DNA of 64,000 nt from Kangiella shandongensis. GTDB taxonomy: Bacteria; Pseudomonadota; Gammaproteobacteria; Enterobacterales; Kangiellaceae. How positions within the stretch are numbered: the first letter of the stretch is position 1; every line of letters starts with the position of its first letter. Positions 8,466 through 17,479 of the stretch are shown here, one piece after another. The stretch covers positions 286,283 through 350,282 of the forward strand of contig NZ_JACNML010000003.1 of assembly GCF_020005365.1 (NCBI RefSeq), written 5' to 3'. Position numbers and translations under genes: made by a program. Below the pieces are notes generated by a model, which had not been told where the DNA came from, ran no database searches, and saw nothing but the letters and a program-made list of their open reading frames with translations.

Positions 8466-8870
8466 ATGATGAAAAAGTTACTTTTATTCTTTTTTTCAGT
8501 ATTATACTTACAGTCTTGTACTTATAATACCGCTACAGCTACTCCCCTAGTGCTTGAATTTGAAAATTTTGGACCTGCTGCCATGTCTGAACCATTACTA
8601 GGGCAAAGCTGGTGGCAGTGGCAAAACCATGGTGACTCAAGACCTAGAAGTTACGACATTAAAGTAGTAGTTTATCGTTCTCAATCCCTTAACGAGATCA
8701 AAGCTGAATATAGTGTTTCTAAAGAAAATTTAAAAGATTATAGATATATAGCTTATTCAGAGTCGATAGACTACCTTGACGAAAACATAAAAGATAATAT
8801 CCTGCCTCGAGTAACACAGAAACTAAAGAATACGAGGAGTAAAATCTTAAAGCACTTTGAACAAGAGTAA
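8466..8870 (+). CDS. small putative lipoprotein
   Basis: 134 residues from the ATG at 8466. Other possible starts are GTG at 8457, which would overlap the upstream gene by 8 bases, and a second ATG at 8469. The signal is MMKKLLLFFFSVLYLQSC, ending in an LQSC lipobox. The mature part is about 115 residues, with a W-rich loop (GQSWWQWQNHG) and a Lys-rich helical C-terminus. No family recognised. It directly follows the Cys/His protein above and is translated from the same message; such an enzyme plus lipoprotein pair would fit a cell-wall hydrolase and its cognate inhibitor, but nothing in the sequence proves that. Confidence 0.55.
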   Translation: MMKKLLLFFFSVLYLQSCTYNTATATPLVLEFENFGPAAMSEPLLGQSWWQWQNHGDSRPRSYDIKVVVYRSQSLNEIKAEYSVSKENLKDYRYIAYSESIDYLDENIKDNILPRVTQKLKNTRSKILKHFEQE

Positions 8871-8938
8871 GTTTTATTTAATTGGTTAGAAGAATGTTCA
8901 CCGCTTTTGTTATCGGCTTTATTTCCTTAAATCATCCC

Positions 8939-9982
8939 TTACCGTTTCGGCAAATACCGTAACGGATCAACGGGCTTACCTTTAAACCGAATCTCAAAGT
9001 GTAATTTAGGAATATCCGAGTCAGTATTACCAACTTCAGCAATCTTTTGACCAGCCTTAATGATTTCATTTTCCTTCACCAATAGGCGCTTGTTGTGGGC
9101 ATAGGCACTGATAAACTCGTTATTGTGCTTCACAATAATCAAGTTGCCATACCCTCTCAGCCCCCGTCCAGCATAAACCACTAATCCTGGCGCAGCTGCC
9201 CGCACCGGCTCTCCCATGTTGCCTGCGATATCAATGCCCCGTGTGTTGCTTTTACTCGAGAAACGTTTGATAACACGCCCCATGTTCGGCCACATCCAAT
9301 ATTTCACGCTCTTACTGGTAAAGCTTTGCGCTTGGGCCGGTTTACGGCGTGTTTTCTTAACCGGTTTAGCCTGCTCTGTTCGCGACTGATTACTGACTGG
9401 CTTTTTGATTTCTGTTTTTGCTGACGTAGCTTTCGTTTCTTTTGATTTTTTCGGCTGTTTCTGTTTTGCCTGCGAAGAGCTTTTCTTCTGCGTAGTCGGA
9501 CGCGATACAGTCGTCGTAGGTCGAGATACTTCTTGGACTGGTGTTCGTCGTGCTATTACGCGATTTCCCGTTGGCGTTGCATTGGCATTATCACTTTTCG
9601 CAACTTGAGAATCACTGACCACACGACGACTTTCTATCTGGCGCGTTTTTTCTAAATCCAGCTTTTGACCTGGATAAATCGTATAAGTAGCATCAATATT
9701 GTTCACTTCAGCCAAGGTGTGATAATCGAGACCGTAACGAAAAGCAATGGAATACAGGGTATCGGCTGGCTTTACAAAATAAAACTGTTGACTGTTATCA
9801 ACTTCCGATGGCGGATAAAAACTATGCAGTTCGGCGCCATTACCGGTGGCATCGCGCTCTTCTACCGGGGCTAAACGAGGATTACCACATCCCTGCAACA
9901 AATAAACTAATAACACCAGCGCCACAATCCATAGCGAGCGAATGGCCGATCGTTTGAGAATGTCTTTGGTCTCTTTTTGCAT
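8939..9982 (-). CDS. nlpD: NlpD-like lipoprotein (LysM plus degenerate M23 domain), amidase activator
   Basis: 347 residues. A lipoprotein signal with LLQGC (Cys about residue 32) is followed by a LysM domain (about residues 47-90: FVKPADTLYSIAFRYGLDY through YPGQKLDL), a long basic Lys/Thr/Ser/Gln-rich linker (110-225) and a C-terminal M23/LytM domain (about 240-345). In the LytM domain the usual first zinc ligand is replaced (TRGIDIAG, Arg where His is expected) while LHFEIR keeps the late His, so it is probably non-catalytic, as in NlpD/EnvC proteins that activate Ami amidases during septum splitting. It lies downstream of pcm and yqaA as usual, but rpoS, which normally follows, is absent. 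Confidence 0.92.
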   Translation of the reverse strand: MQKETKDILKRSAIRSLWIVALVLLVYLLQGCGNPRLAPVEERDATGNGAELHSFYPPSEVDNSQQFYFVKPADTLYSIAFRYGLDYHTLAEVNNIDATYTIYPGQKLDLEKTRQIESRRVVSDSQVAKSDNANATPTGNRVIARRTPVQEVSRPTTTVSRPTTQKKSSSQAKQKQPKKSKETKATSAKTEIKKPVSNQSRTEQAKPVKKTRRKPAQAQSFTSKSVKYWMWPNMGRVIKRFSSKSNTRGIDIAGNMGEPVRAAAPGLVVYAGRGLRGYGNLIIVKHNNEFISAYAHNKRLLVKENEIIKAGQKIAEVGNTDSDIPKLHFEIRFKGKPVDPLRYLPKR

Positions 9983-10036
9983 TAACGTGCTAATCCCTAT
10001 CGCAGTAACCTTTTGTAAATTAAGACTATTTAGCCA

Positions 10037-10624
10037 TTAATTGGCAACGTTGTAAATGATGTAAGCCAAAACACCTAAAATCACAACGCCCCAACCAATC
10101 CAGTCTACATATTGACGCAATTTATGCTGCATTTGTTCCCCACCCCATTTAATTAATCCACTAATCAGGAAAAACTGTGCACTACGAGCAACAATTGAGG
10201 CGATAACAAATGGAACGAAAGCCATACCCAAAGCCCCGGCGGTTAAGGTAAATATCTTATAAGGTACTGGCGAGAACCCTGCAATCAATACGACCCAGAC
10301 ACCGTATTTCGCGAACCATTCCAAGGCGCGATCATGAGTCTCGGTATATCCGAGCTCATTAATCCAGGGTAATACCCATGACTCAAATGCAAAAGCGCCA
10401 ATAAGGTAACCAACAACACCTCCAAGAACCGAAGTGACCGTTGCTATTAACGCTAATGATAAAGCGCGATCAGGCTTGGACAACGCCATCGGTGCCAGCA
10501 TTGCGGCTGTTGGAATGGGGAAAAAGATGGATTCTATAAAGCTAATAAAGCCTAAGAAAAAAACAGCATAACGATGTCGGGCCCAACGCATGCAAGCGTC
10601 GTACAGTTTGGTAAATATGTTCAT
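10037..10624 (-). CDS. yqaA: YqaA-family (DedA/SNARE-associated-like) inner-membrane protein
   Basis: 195 residues with four to five hydrophobic segments. The N-terminal region shows FLGFISFIESIFFPIPTAAM (residues 19-38), the E-x-x-x-x-P-x-P motif of the DedA/VTT family, and the centre has G-F-S-P-V-P-Y-K, the family's second signature with a conserved proline. The N-terminal half is cytoplasmic-start, without a signal peptide. The start codon overlaps the pcm stop (ATGA), so the two are translationally coupled. Proteins of this family are thought to move lipids or maintain membrane potential; YqaA itself has no settled role. Found between pcm and nlpD in many related genomes. Confidence 0.87.
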   Translation of the reverse strand: MNIFTKLYDACMRWARHRYAVFFLGFISFIESIFFPIPTAAMLAPMALSKPDRALSLALIATVTSVLGGVVGYLIGAFAFESWVLPWINELGYTETHDRALEWFAKYGVWVVLIAGFSPVPYKIFTLTAGALGMAFVPFVIASIVARSAQFFLISGLIKWGGEQMQHKLRQYVDWIGWGVVILGVLAYIIYNVAN

Positions 10625-11289
10625 CGCTCAATGCCGCTGACTAAAGGTACAAAGCGTACTTTTTCAATTAATGTTTTCTCGAACTGATTGCCCTTACGCT
10701 GAACCAACATAAGGTCTTGTGCCATTTCGGTAGAGCCTACCGGAATCACCATTCGCCCTCCGTCAGCCAGTTGCTGCAACAGTTTTTCCGGGATGTCTGG
10801 CGGCGCTGCAGTGACAATGATGGCATCATAGGGTGCGTATTGCTGCCAGCCATTAAAACCATCGGCTAACAGGTATTTGACGTTGTGTTGTCCGATACCG
10901 GTTAATGTCTTCCTGGCCTGCATATGCAATGCGCGGATGCGTTCTACCGTGAACACGGTTTTAGAGACTTTAGCCAGGATCGAGGTTTGATAACCACATC
11001 CTGTACCAATTTCCAGCACCTTGTCCATACTGCCGCTTTCCATTAATGCTTCCGTCATTTTAGCGACAATATAGGGCTGCGAGATGGTTTGCCCCATGCC
11101 AATCGGCAGAGCTGTATCTTCGTAAGCTCGGTGCGATAACCCCTCGTCAACAAAAAGGTGACGCGGGGTTAACTCTATAATTTTTAAGAGCTCTTCATTT
11201 TTTATTCCTTCGGCCCTTAAACGTTCCACCAAGCGTGTGCGTGTACGTGCTGAAGTCATGCCAATACCCGAAATGTGTGTTGCATTCAT
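10621..11289 (-). CDS. pcm: protein-L-isoaspartate O-methyltransferase
   Basis: 222 residues, slightly longer than the E. coli enzyme because of a short N-terminal extension. It transfers a methyl group from S-adenosylmethionine to L-isoaspartyl residues and so starts repair of aged proteins. The SAM-binding motif VLEIGTGCGYQTSILAKV (residues 85-102) and the family motif GMGQTISQPYIVA (63-75), which shapes the isoaspartate pocket, are both present. Later motifs LLADGFNGW and IIVTAAPPDIPEKLL complete the class I methyltransferase. It follows surE by 20 bases and overlaps yqaA by 4. Confidence 0.96.
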   Translation of the reverse strand: MNATHISGIGMTSARTRTRLVERLRAEGIKNEELLKIIELTPRHLFVDEGLSHRAYEDTALPIGMGQTISQPYIVAKMTEALMESGSMDKVLEIGTGCGYQTSILAKVSKTVFTVERIRALHMQARKTLTGIGQHNVKYLLADGFNGWQQYAPYDAIIVTAAPPDIPEKLLQQLADGGRMVIPVGSTEMAQDLMLVQRKGNQFEKTLIEKVRFVPLVSGIER

Positions 11290-11309
11290 ATATTTATTAT
11301 CTGTATTTG

Positions 11310-12062
11310 TTAGCTTGTCATTGTCTTAAGGAAATCTTCAAGTTCGTCAAAGCTATTGTACGCCGTTAAATCGACGTTGATTGGTGTGACAGAGACATAG
11401 CCGTTTAAAACCGCATGAAAATCAGTACCTTCCCCCACATCCTGGCCTTCAGGCAGCGGTCCTAACCAGTATATCGGACGCCCTTTTGGATCCTTATCCA
11501 AGATAATAGTATCAGCACGATGACGATTTCCCAAGCGCGTTAACTTAATTCCCTTTAATTCCTCATAAGGAACATCTGGCACATTGATGTTAAGCACCCG
11601 ATTTTTCTCCATGGGATGCTCTTTCAAACGCTTGATGATATCGATAGCGACCTTAGCTGCAGTCACATAGTGTTTACAGTCATGTCCTAGCAAAGATATT
11701 GCAATAGCAGGATAACCCAGAGCACGACCTTCCATCGCGGCGGCAACCGTTCCCGAATAAAGCGTATCATCACCCAGATTAGCTCCCGTATTGATACCTG
11801 CCACCACCATATCTGGCGCTTCCGGCATAATATGATGAGTGCCCAGATGAACACAGTCAGTGGGCGTTCCTGTGACAGAATAAAAGCCACGTTCCGTTTC
11901 ATAAGACCGGATTGGCTTATCCAGAGTTAACGAGTTACTGGCACCGCTACAATTTCGATCCGGGGCAACGGTCGTTACTTCCGCAATTTTCGACAAATAA
12001 TCGAATAAGGTATTAATTCCCGGAGCAAAAAAACCATCGTCGTTACTTAGTAATATTTTCAT
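11310..12062 (-). CDS. surE: 5'/3'-nucleotidase SurE
   Basis: 250 residues, the standard length. The N-terminal [13 protein letters not shown] holds the two metal-binding aspartates (residues 8-9), and the remaining signature pieces are [15 protein letters not shown] (35-49) with the conserved Ser, [11 protein letters not shown] and [20 protein letters not shown]. The enzyme dephosphorylates nucleoside 5'- and 3'-monophosphates and short polyphosphate in stationary phase. It is part of the truD-surE-pcm series that is conserved across gammaproteobacteria. Confidence 0.97.
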   Translation of the reverse strand: MKILLSNDDGFFAPGINTLFDYLSKIAEVTTVAPDRNCSGASNSLTLDKPIRSYETERGFYSVTGTPTDCVHLGTHHIMPEAPDMVVAGINTGANLGDDTLYSGTVAAAMEGRALGYPAIAISLLGHDCKHYVTAAKVAIDIIKRLKEHPMEKNRVLNINVPDVPYEELKGIKLTRLGNRHRADTIILDKDPKGRPIYWLGPLPEGQDVGEGTDFHAVLNGYVSVTPINVDLTAYNSFDELEDFLKTMTS

Positions 12063-12087
12063 AAATTTATCATTCAGTTATTGTTGC

Positions 12088-13125
12088 TTACTGCACCACC
12101 CTAACTAACTCACGCAGCAGGCTGGTGGCAAAAGCACCTTTAGGTAAATCAAAGGATAGTGTTACGGTCGTGTCATTATGCCATTTTGAAGTGACATTTT
12201 GAGGAAAGCACATGAGAGCTCGCCGCTCCTCGTTAAATCGCTTATTCGCCAACTTTTGTACTAATACCTCATAGTCGGCCAGCATTTCGTCTTCGAACAC
12301 CCTGGCTTCATTCAATGGCTGTCGCCTGGAGCCGGGCATTGGGCCTGTTAGCAGAATATCATTCTCCTTAAAGCGAACTTGCTCAGCTTCCAGATCTTCG
12401 ATAATGAAGCCTTTCTCGGAGCCGCTAAGCATGACGAAATCTCCCTCGAGCAGGGTTGAAATTAATCCATCCTCAATACGCTTAGACAAAACATGGTTGA
12501 ACAGGAAAGACCGCACCGCAGAGAATAAGAGTCCTTGCAGGTTACGGTTTTTCAGCTTCTTATTGGAAACCAGCAAGTCAATACCGCGTTCGAGGTTAGC
12601 CCCATCATGACCAAAACGCTGCTCACCAAAATAATTCGGAAATCCCCTTTGTGCAATTTGCTCTAGACGCTGATCAAACTCTTTCGATGAACCAATATAA
12701 TCTCTCAGCGTGATATCAAAATGATTGAATTTTACCGCACCGATTCTAAGCTTCTTGTCATGACGCGTCGCCTGCAGAACCAGCACTTCATCATCATTAA
12801 ATTCTTGCCAATTGATCTCTTTCAGCAGTGGGAGCTGTACACTGAACCACTGACGCGCCACCGCGAAACGATCTTTTTTCCCGGCATAACCGATATCGGT
12901 AGGCTTAACATCAGCAAATCGTCTAAGCTTGTGACAAACAATATCGGTATTCACATTACGTTTTTCGATATAAAGATAATGATGCGCGCCCTCGCCTGAT
13001 AGCTCAAAACGAAGCGCTTCTTCGACCACGAAATCTTCCAGTTTCGACTTAAAAGTCACTTCTCCCAGCAACGTCCCATAAAGTCGCTGCCAGTCATAGC
13101 ACTGGGTTTGCTCAAGATTACTCAT
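12088..13125 (-). CDS. truD: tRNA pseudouridine(13) synthase TruD
   Basis: 345 residues, normal for TruD. The signature [15 protein letters not shown] (residues 79-93) includes the catalytic Asp85. The [14 protein letters not shown] motif (about 158-171) is the family's second hallmark, and the TRUD insertion domain follows (about residues 172-300), before the chain returns to the catalytic fold at MCFPQNV. The enzyme makes pseudouridine 13 in tRNA-Glu. The start codon overlaps the ispF stop (ATGA), as in E. coli, so translation is coupled. Confidence 0.97.
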   Translation of the reverse strand: MSNLEQTQCYDWQRLYGTLLGEVTFKSKLEDFVVEEALRFELSGEGAHHYLYIEKRNVNTDIVCHKLRRFADVKPTDIGYAGKKDRFAVARQWFSVQLPLLKEINWQEFNDDEVLVLQATRHDKKLRIGAVKFNHFDITLRDYIGSSKEFDQRLEQIAQRGFPNYFGEQRFGHDGANLERGIDLLVSNKKLKNRNLQGLLFSAVRSFLFNHVLSKRIEDGLISTLLEGDFVMLSGSEKGFIIEDLEAEQVRFKENDILLTGPMPGSRRQPLNEARVFEDEMLADYEVLVQKLANKRFNEERRALMCFPQNVTSKWHNDTTVTLSFDLPKGAFATSLLRELVRVVQ

Positions 13126-13601
13126 GATAATTTCTGCAACAGGCAGACCGCATGCACGGCGATGCCCTCTTTTCGTCCAACAAATCCAAGTTTTTCCGTG
13201 GTCGTAGCTTTAATGTTCACTTGTGACAGCTCAGCATCACTGATGGTTGCGATAACACTTTTCATGCCTTCGATTTTGTCCGCCATTTTAGGAGCCTGAG
13301 CAACAATGGTGACATCAAGATTACCCAGTTGGTAACCTTCTTTCCCAACCAGCGCCATAACTGACTGCAATAATTCTTTACTGTCAGCGCCCGCAAACTC
13401 ATCGCTGGTATCCGGGAAGTGGTGACCGATATCACCTTTGGCGATAGCTCCTAACAGCGCGTCACAAACCGCATGAAGCACCACGTCCCCATCAGAGTGG
13501 GCGACTAATCCTTGCTCCCCTTCAAACAGCACGCCACCGAGAATAAGCGGCTTGTCGCCGCCAAACTTATGAACGTCATAACCATGACCGATTCTGAACA
13601 T
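13122..13601 (-). CDS. ispF: 2-C-methyl-D-erythritol 2,4-cyclodiphosphate synthase
   Basis: 159 residues from the ATG that gives the usual [13 protein letters not shown] start; the frame is open four codons further upstream. It closes the cyclodiphosphate in the non-mevalonate isoprenoid pathway. Zinc ligands are in GHGYDVH, and the substrate-binding motifs are [14 protein letters not shown] (residues about 35-48), DIGHHFPDT and [11 protein letters not shown]. In most gammaproteobacteria ispF directly follows ispD; here ispD is 13 kb away and the gene upstream is hisD, only 20 bases before the start and with no visible terminator. It may thus depend in part on read-through from the his operon or on a promoter inside hisD. 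Confidence 0.97.
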   Translation of the reverse strand: MFRIGHGYDVHKFGGDKPLILGGVLFEGEQGLVAHSDGDVVLHAVCDALLGAIAKGDIGHHFPDTSDEFAGADSKELLQSVMALVGKEGYQLGNLDVTIVAQAPKMADKIEGMKSVIATISDAELSQVNIKATTTEKLGFVGRKEGIAVHAVCLLQKLS

Positions 13602-13621
13602 ATAAAGACCCACTAATTCAA

Positions 13622-14845
13622 TTAACTGGATCTTACCGCCATACTCTTCTTATGCCAAACCAATTGCTCAGCCTCTGCTATTTTTTCCCCAATAGAGGAT
13701 AGGGTTTTGCGCCCTGCTTCATGAATGGCCTGCACCGACTGCACCTTCATAAAACTCAATACGCTCAGGCCACTGGAGCGGTTCGCAGAGCCCATGGTTG
13801 GTAAGGTGTGGTTTGGGCCTGAGCAATAATCACCGAAAGCAACCGCACTGTTCTCTCCGATAAATAAAGAACCGAAACTCGATAAGTCATTTTGATCGAT
13901 GCGGTTATCGGCTAACAGCAGGTGCTCTGGGGCATATTGATTACTGAAATTCACCATATCCTCGACGGTATTCGCCTGTAGCAAAACAATCTGTCCCTGC
14001 TCTAATAGTTGATTCAATTCAGTGTCCTCTGACAGCTGCTGCTCAATACTACCCAGCAGCTCGACACTGTCGGTCACTAGCAAGCTCTGTGCCTGCGGAT
14101 CATGCTCTGCTTGCGCTGCCATATCGGCAATAAGCCACTGCTGATTAACCGATTCATCGGCTAAAATCAGCAATTCACTGGGCCCGGCTGCTACGTCAAT
14201 TTGTACTGTTGTACTTAATAACTGCTTGGCCGCATTAACATACTGGTTACCGGGGCCTACGATCATTTGTACCGGAGCGATCTCATCGTAACCATAGCCT
14301 AGGGCAGCGATAGCCTGCGCCCCGCCCAACTTCAAAAATTGTGTCGCCCCAGCATAGCTTGCCGCCGCTAGAATAGCCGGGTGATCCGATGGCGAACAGG
14401 CAATACGCTCCTTACAACCTGCAACTTTTGCTGGAATTAACGTCATCAAAGCCGTAGAAATTAGCGGATAACGACCGCCCGGAATATAAGCTCCAATACG
14501 CTCAATTGGCTGATAGCGAAAACCGAACTCACCACACTCATCAATATAAGTCTTATCGCGAAGTTGCTGTCGCTGAAATTTGGCAAATGCCTCTATACGC
14601 CGCCCAGCAGCAACGATGGCCTCAAGTAAATCATCGTCGAGACCATATTGGTCGTATGGCTTTAACTCCATCAGGATCGGCCTAAAACCGTCGAAGCGCT
14701 GACTGAGCTCATCAATAGTGCTGTCACCATTTAAACGTATCGCCTCTAACAGCTCCTTAACTTGAGAAAGAGTCTTTTCCTGACTGCTGTTTAAATCACG
14801 CTGCCAACCCTGACATGGCATAATCCTGCTTGTATTAACCTGCAT
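13622..14845 (-). CDS. hisD: histidinol dehydrogenase
   Basis: 407 residues from the ATG at 14845, which has a GGGGG stretch upstream. An earlier ATG at 14863 is also open and would overlap the previous gene by 29 bases instead of 11. The enzyme carries out the last two steps of histidine synthesis, oxidising L-histidinol to histidine with two NAD+. Motifs seen: [20 protein letters not shown] (NAD-binding region), [32 protein letters not shown], and YAPEHLLL with the catalytic Glu-His. The zinc ligand region [13 protein letters not shown] is intact. It is the last gene of this his operon, whereas it is usually second; its start is embedded in the end of the HisA-I-E gene. Confidence 0.96.
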   Translation of the reverse strand: MQVNTSRIMPCQGWQRDLNSSQEKTLSQVKELLEAIRLNGDSTIDELSQRFDGFRPILMELKPYDQYGLDDDLLEAIVAAGRRIEAFAKFQRQQLRDKTYIDECGEFGFRYQPIERIGAYIPGGRYPLISTALMTLIPAKVAGCKERIACSPSDHPAILAAASYAGATQFLKLGGAQAIAALGYGYDEIAPVQMIVGPGNQYVNAAKQLLSTTVQIDVAAGPSELLILADESVNQQWLIADMAAQAEHDPQAQSLLVTDSVELLGSIEQQLSEDTELNQLLEQGQIVLLQANTVEDMVNFSNQYAPEHLLLADNRIDQNDLSSFGSLFIGENSAVAFGDYCSGPNHTLPTMGSANRSSGLSVLSFMKVQSVQAIHEAGRKTLSSIGEKIAEAEQLVWHKKSMAVRSS

Positions 14846-16085
14846 TACGCGCCCCCAACTCATTTATGATTTCTTGCGCGGAAACCCCTTTTGCCTTGGC
14901 ATTAACTAAAGCAAAGAAGATTAAGTCTGCCGCTTCCCAGCGAACCTCGTCCAAATTTTTCGCCTCAATCAACTCTTGACACTCTTCATTGAGCTTTTCG
15001 ATTTGCAACTCTTCACTGGCAAATAATTTTTGCGTAAATGAGCGTCCATTAACCTTGGACTCAAATTCGCTAAGACGACGTTCGAATACCTGGTTCAGTG
15101 TATTTAAGTCAAACTGGCGGCTCTGGGTAGCGAAGCAGCTATAGCGTTCAAAGTGACAGGCATTACCTGACTGCTTTACCTTAAACAGCAACGTATCGCC
15201 ATCACAGTCATAATCAATATTGACCAGCTCCTGTGTATTACCGCTGGTTAAACCTTTCTGCCATAACTCTTGCCGCGAGCGACTGTAATACACACCAGCT
15301 TTTCGCTCTATCGCCTGCTGTAGGGATGCTTTACTTGAATAAGCCAGCATTAAAACCTGACTGGTTTCAGCGTCCTGAACCACGGTTGGGATTAATTCAG
15401 TTTTATCGAAATCGAGACAACTGAATAAGGCATCATCCAGACTAAGCTTACCGGTATACACTGACATGCCAATTTGACTGTTACCGCCCAGCTGATTAAT
15501 AAACCCAACGTCTTCTAATGTGGTAATACCGCCAGCCACAGTGACTGGTATTTTTGCAGCTTTCACCACTTGTTGAATTCGCTCCTGATCAATGCCTTGC
15601 AACAGCCCTTCTTTTTGGACCTGGGTGTATAAAAACTCGGAACAGTTGTCTTGAATTTCTTCAATCAGATCCAATACTTTTATGCTATCTGTCGACTGCC
15701 AGCCATGCGTAACCCAATCATCGCCTTTGGCATCAATCGCAAAAATCAGCTGCGAGGCGGGAAGCTTTTTCACAAAGTCGGCGCGACAGGAGGTTCCGAG
15801 AATAACCTTTTTGGCACCGGCCGATAAATAATCTCGGGCAGTTTCATAATCGCGAATACCACCACCAACACGGCAGGGATATTTTTTTATTAACTGCTTA
15901 ATTAATGCTTTATTGCTGCCACGTCCCAGCGCCGCGTCTAAGTCAATGATGGCGACTTCACCATACAGCGAAAATTGTTCCAATAACCCAAAGACATCCG
16001 CTTCTTCAACAATCTTGCGTTCCGGGTTTCCCTGCTCCAACTGAACGGCCTTGCCATCCAATAAATCAATACTAGGAATTAACAT
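14835..16085 (-). CDS. HisA-HisI-HisE triple fusion: isomerase, PR-AMP cyclohydrolase and PR-ATP pyrophosphohydrolase
   Basis: 416 residues in one uninterrupted frame. Residues 1-225 form a HisA barrel: SIDLLDGKAVQL (Asp7), a phosphate-binding RVGGGIRDYE, FAIDAKGDDWVTHGW with the second acid Asp118, and VAGGITTLED. Residues about 229-320 are HisI: LIPTVVQD, YYSRSRQELWQKGLTSGN, the zinc-cysteine segment YDCDGD (Cys294) and the pair Cys310/Cys317 in ACHFERYSCF. Residues about 325-416 are HisE: KLNEECQELIEAK and WEAADLIFFALV carry the acidic magnesium site. One chain would therefore do pathway steps 2, 3 and 4. HisIE fusions are common, but fusion to HisA is not in the usual repertoire I know. 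There is no frameshift or stop at the joints. Confidence 0.93.
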   Translation of the reverse strand: MLIPSIDLLDGKAVQLEQGNPERKIVEEADVFGLLEQFSLYGEVAIIDLDAALGRGSNKALIKQLIKKYPCRVGGGIRDYETARDYLSAGAKKVILGTSCRADFVKKLPASQLIFAIDAKGDDWVTHGWQSTDSIKVLDLIEEIQDNCSEFLYTQVQKEGLLQGIDQERIQQVVKAAKIPVTVAGGITTLEDVGFINQLGGNSQIGMSVYTGKLSLDDALFSCLDFDKTELIPTVVQDAETSQVLMLAYSSKASLQQAIERKAGVYYSRSRQELWQKGLTSGNTQELVNIDYDCDGDTLLFKVKQSGNACHFERYSCFATQSRQFDLNTLNQVFERRLSEFESKVNGRSFTQKLFASEELQIEKLNEECQELIEAKNLDEVRWEAADLIFFALVNAKAKGVSAQEIINELGARNAG

Positions 16086-16109
16086 CTAAATTCTCCTCAC
16101 CCCGTTTCA

Positions 16110-16886
16110 TTAACGGGTTAAAATATTCTGTTTGCTCAAGGCCTGCTTTACATCGCCCACTCTGAACTCACCGCGATGAAACATTCCTGCAGCTAAAGCC
16201 GCATCACTGCCCGCTTTATAGGTATCGATAAAATGCTGAGCATTAGCCGCACCGCCAGAAGCGATCACTTGAATATTTCTTTCTGTGGCCACACGAGACA
16301 TTAATTCATTATCAAAACCTATACCGGTTCCATCACGATGCATGGCCGTTAATAAAATCTCGCCAGCTCCCCGCTCCTCGACTTCTTTGAACCAATCAAA
16401 AGCGTTGATATCCGTCTTCACATGGCCTCCTCTGATATAGACCGCATAGTCATCAACATCATTTTTATTCACATCTATAGCGACCACCAGGCACTGTGAA
16501 CCAAACCCTTCCGCTATCTGGTTGATAAGCTCTGGGGTCTTTACTGCCGCAGAATTTAAAGCCACTTTATCAGCACCAGCCTTCAAAAACTGCGCCACAT
16601 CCTGATAACTGTTTAGGCCACCACCCACGGAAAATGGGATCGACAAGTTCTTCGCTACTCGAGTTACTGTCTCCAGAGCATTGGCACGGTTTTCAAGAGT
16701 GGCTTTAATATCAAGAAAGACAATCTCATCAGCTCCCTGCTCCTGATATTTCAGAGCCAGCTCAACGGGGTCGCCCATATCCATTAAACCTTTAAAATTG
16801 ACGCCCTTAACCACGCGTCCGTTAGCGACATCGAGACAGACAATGACTCGCGGGATCAGACCGTTTGAACCGATTAATTCAGACAT
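16110..16886 (-). CDS. hisF: imidazole glycerol phosphate synthase, cyclase subunit
   Basis: 258 residues, the normal HisF size. It forms imidazole glycerol phosphate and AICAR from PRFAR using ammonia tunnelled from HisH. Seen: IPRVIVCLDVANGRVVKGVNF with catalytic Asp18 (equivalent to Asp11 of the reference enzyme), FSVGGGLNSYQD, KVALNSAAV, VVAIDVNKND with the second catalytic Asp, and LLTAMHRDGTGIGF. The start overlaps the end of hisH by 13 bases, so the two subunits are made together. It precedes the HisA-I-E gene by 24 bases. Confidence 0.97.
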   Translation of the reverse strand: MSELIGSNGLIPRVIVCLDVANGRVVKGVNFKGLMDMGDPVELALKYQEQGADEIVFLDIKATLENRANALETVTRVAKNLSIPFSVGGGLNSYQDVAQFLKAGADKVALNSAAVKTPELINQIAEGFGSQCLVVAIDVNKNDVDDYAVYIRGGHVKTDINAFDWFKEVEERGAGEILLTAMHRDGTGIGFDNELMSRVATERNIQVIASGGAANAQHFIDTYKAGSDAALAAGMFHRGEFRVGDVKQALSKQNILTR

Positions 16887-17479
16887 TGCTTCATCATCTC
16901 CTCGCCCACAGGCCCTGATTTTTCGGGGTGAAATTGAAATGCCCAGATATTCCCCTGGTTAACTGCAGCCACAAACTGTTCACCATAGTTAACTGTGGCA
17001 GCAGTGACATCAGAAGTCTTAACGCCATAACTGTTAACAAAGTAAACAATTTGCTGATCAAGGAACGCATTATCAGCATTGATCTTCGACCAACCGACCA
17101 TGGGTTGTTTAGGGCTATTCAAACGCTCGACTCTTCCTTTAAAAATACCCAACCCACTCACACCGGGATCTTCTGCTGATGACTCAAACAATACCTGTAG
17201 GCCAACACAAATTCCTAACAGCGGTTTGTCGGCTTTAGTCCACTCAAGAATCACTTTATCCAAACCGGTCGAGGTCAGCTGACTCATCACCTGTCCAAAC
17301 CGTCCCTGTCCAGGGATCAGCAATGCGCTGATACTAGTGTCCAACTGTTGTGGCTGGTTAATCATTAACGGCTCAAAACCGATACGTTTCAAGCAGGCAA
17401 ACAAACTAAATAAGTTGCCCGCCTGCGTATTAATCACGCCAATCCTTTGTACTTTTTGCTTGATGCTGATCTGGCTCAT
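16874..17479 (-). CDS. hisH: imidazole glycerol phosphate synthase, glutaminase subunit
   Basis: 201 residues from the ATG at 17479, which overlaps the hisB stop codon as ATGA and has an AAGGGG site 5 bases upstream. It is a class I glutamine amidotransferase that feeds ammonia to HisF. Seen: LLIPGQGRFG (oxyanion region), LLGICVGLQVLFE with the nucleophilic cysteine, PMVGWSK, and FQFHPEKSG with the His-x-Glu pair. All parts of the triad are present, so it should be active. Confidence 0.96.
   Translation of the reverse strand: MSQISIKQKVQRIGVINTQAGNLFSLFACLKRIGFEPLMINQPQQLDTSISALLIPGQGRFGQVMSQLTSTGLDKVILEWTKADKPLLGICVGLQVLFESSAEDPGVSGLGIFKGRVERLNSPKQPMVGWSKINADNAFLDQQIVYFVNSYGVKTSDVTAATVNYGEQFVAAVNQGNIWAFQFHPEKSGPVGEEMMKQCLN

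Noticed and set aside
14835..16085. Sequencing error joining hisA to hisIE
   Set aside because: The frame is continuous, the linker is short, and HisI and HisE motifs are intact; a chance error would leave a stop or a start with a ribosome site at the junction, and neither is seen.
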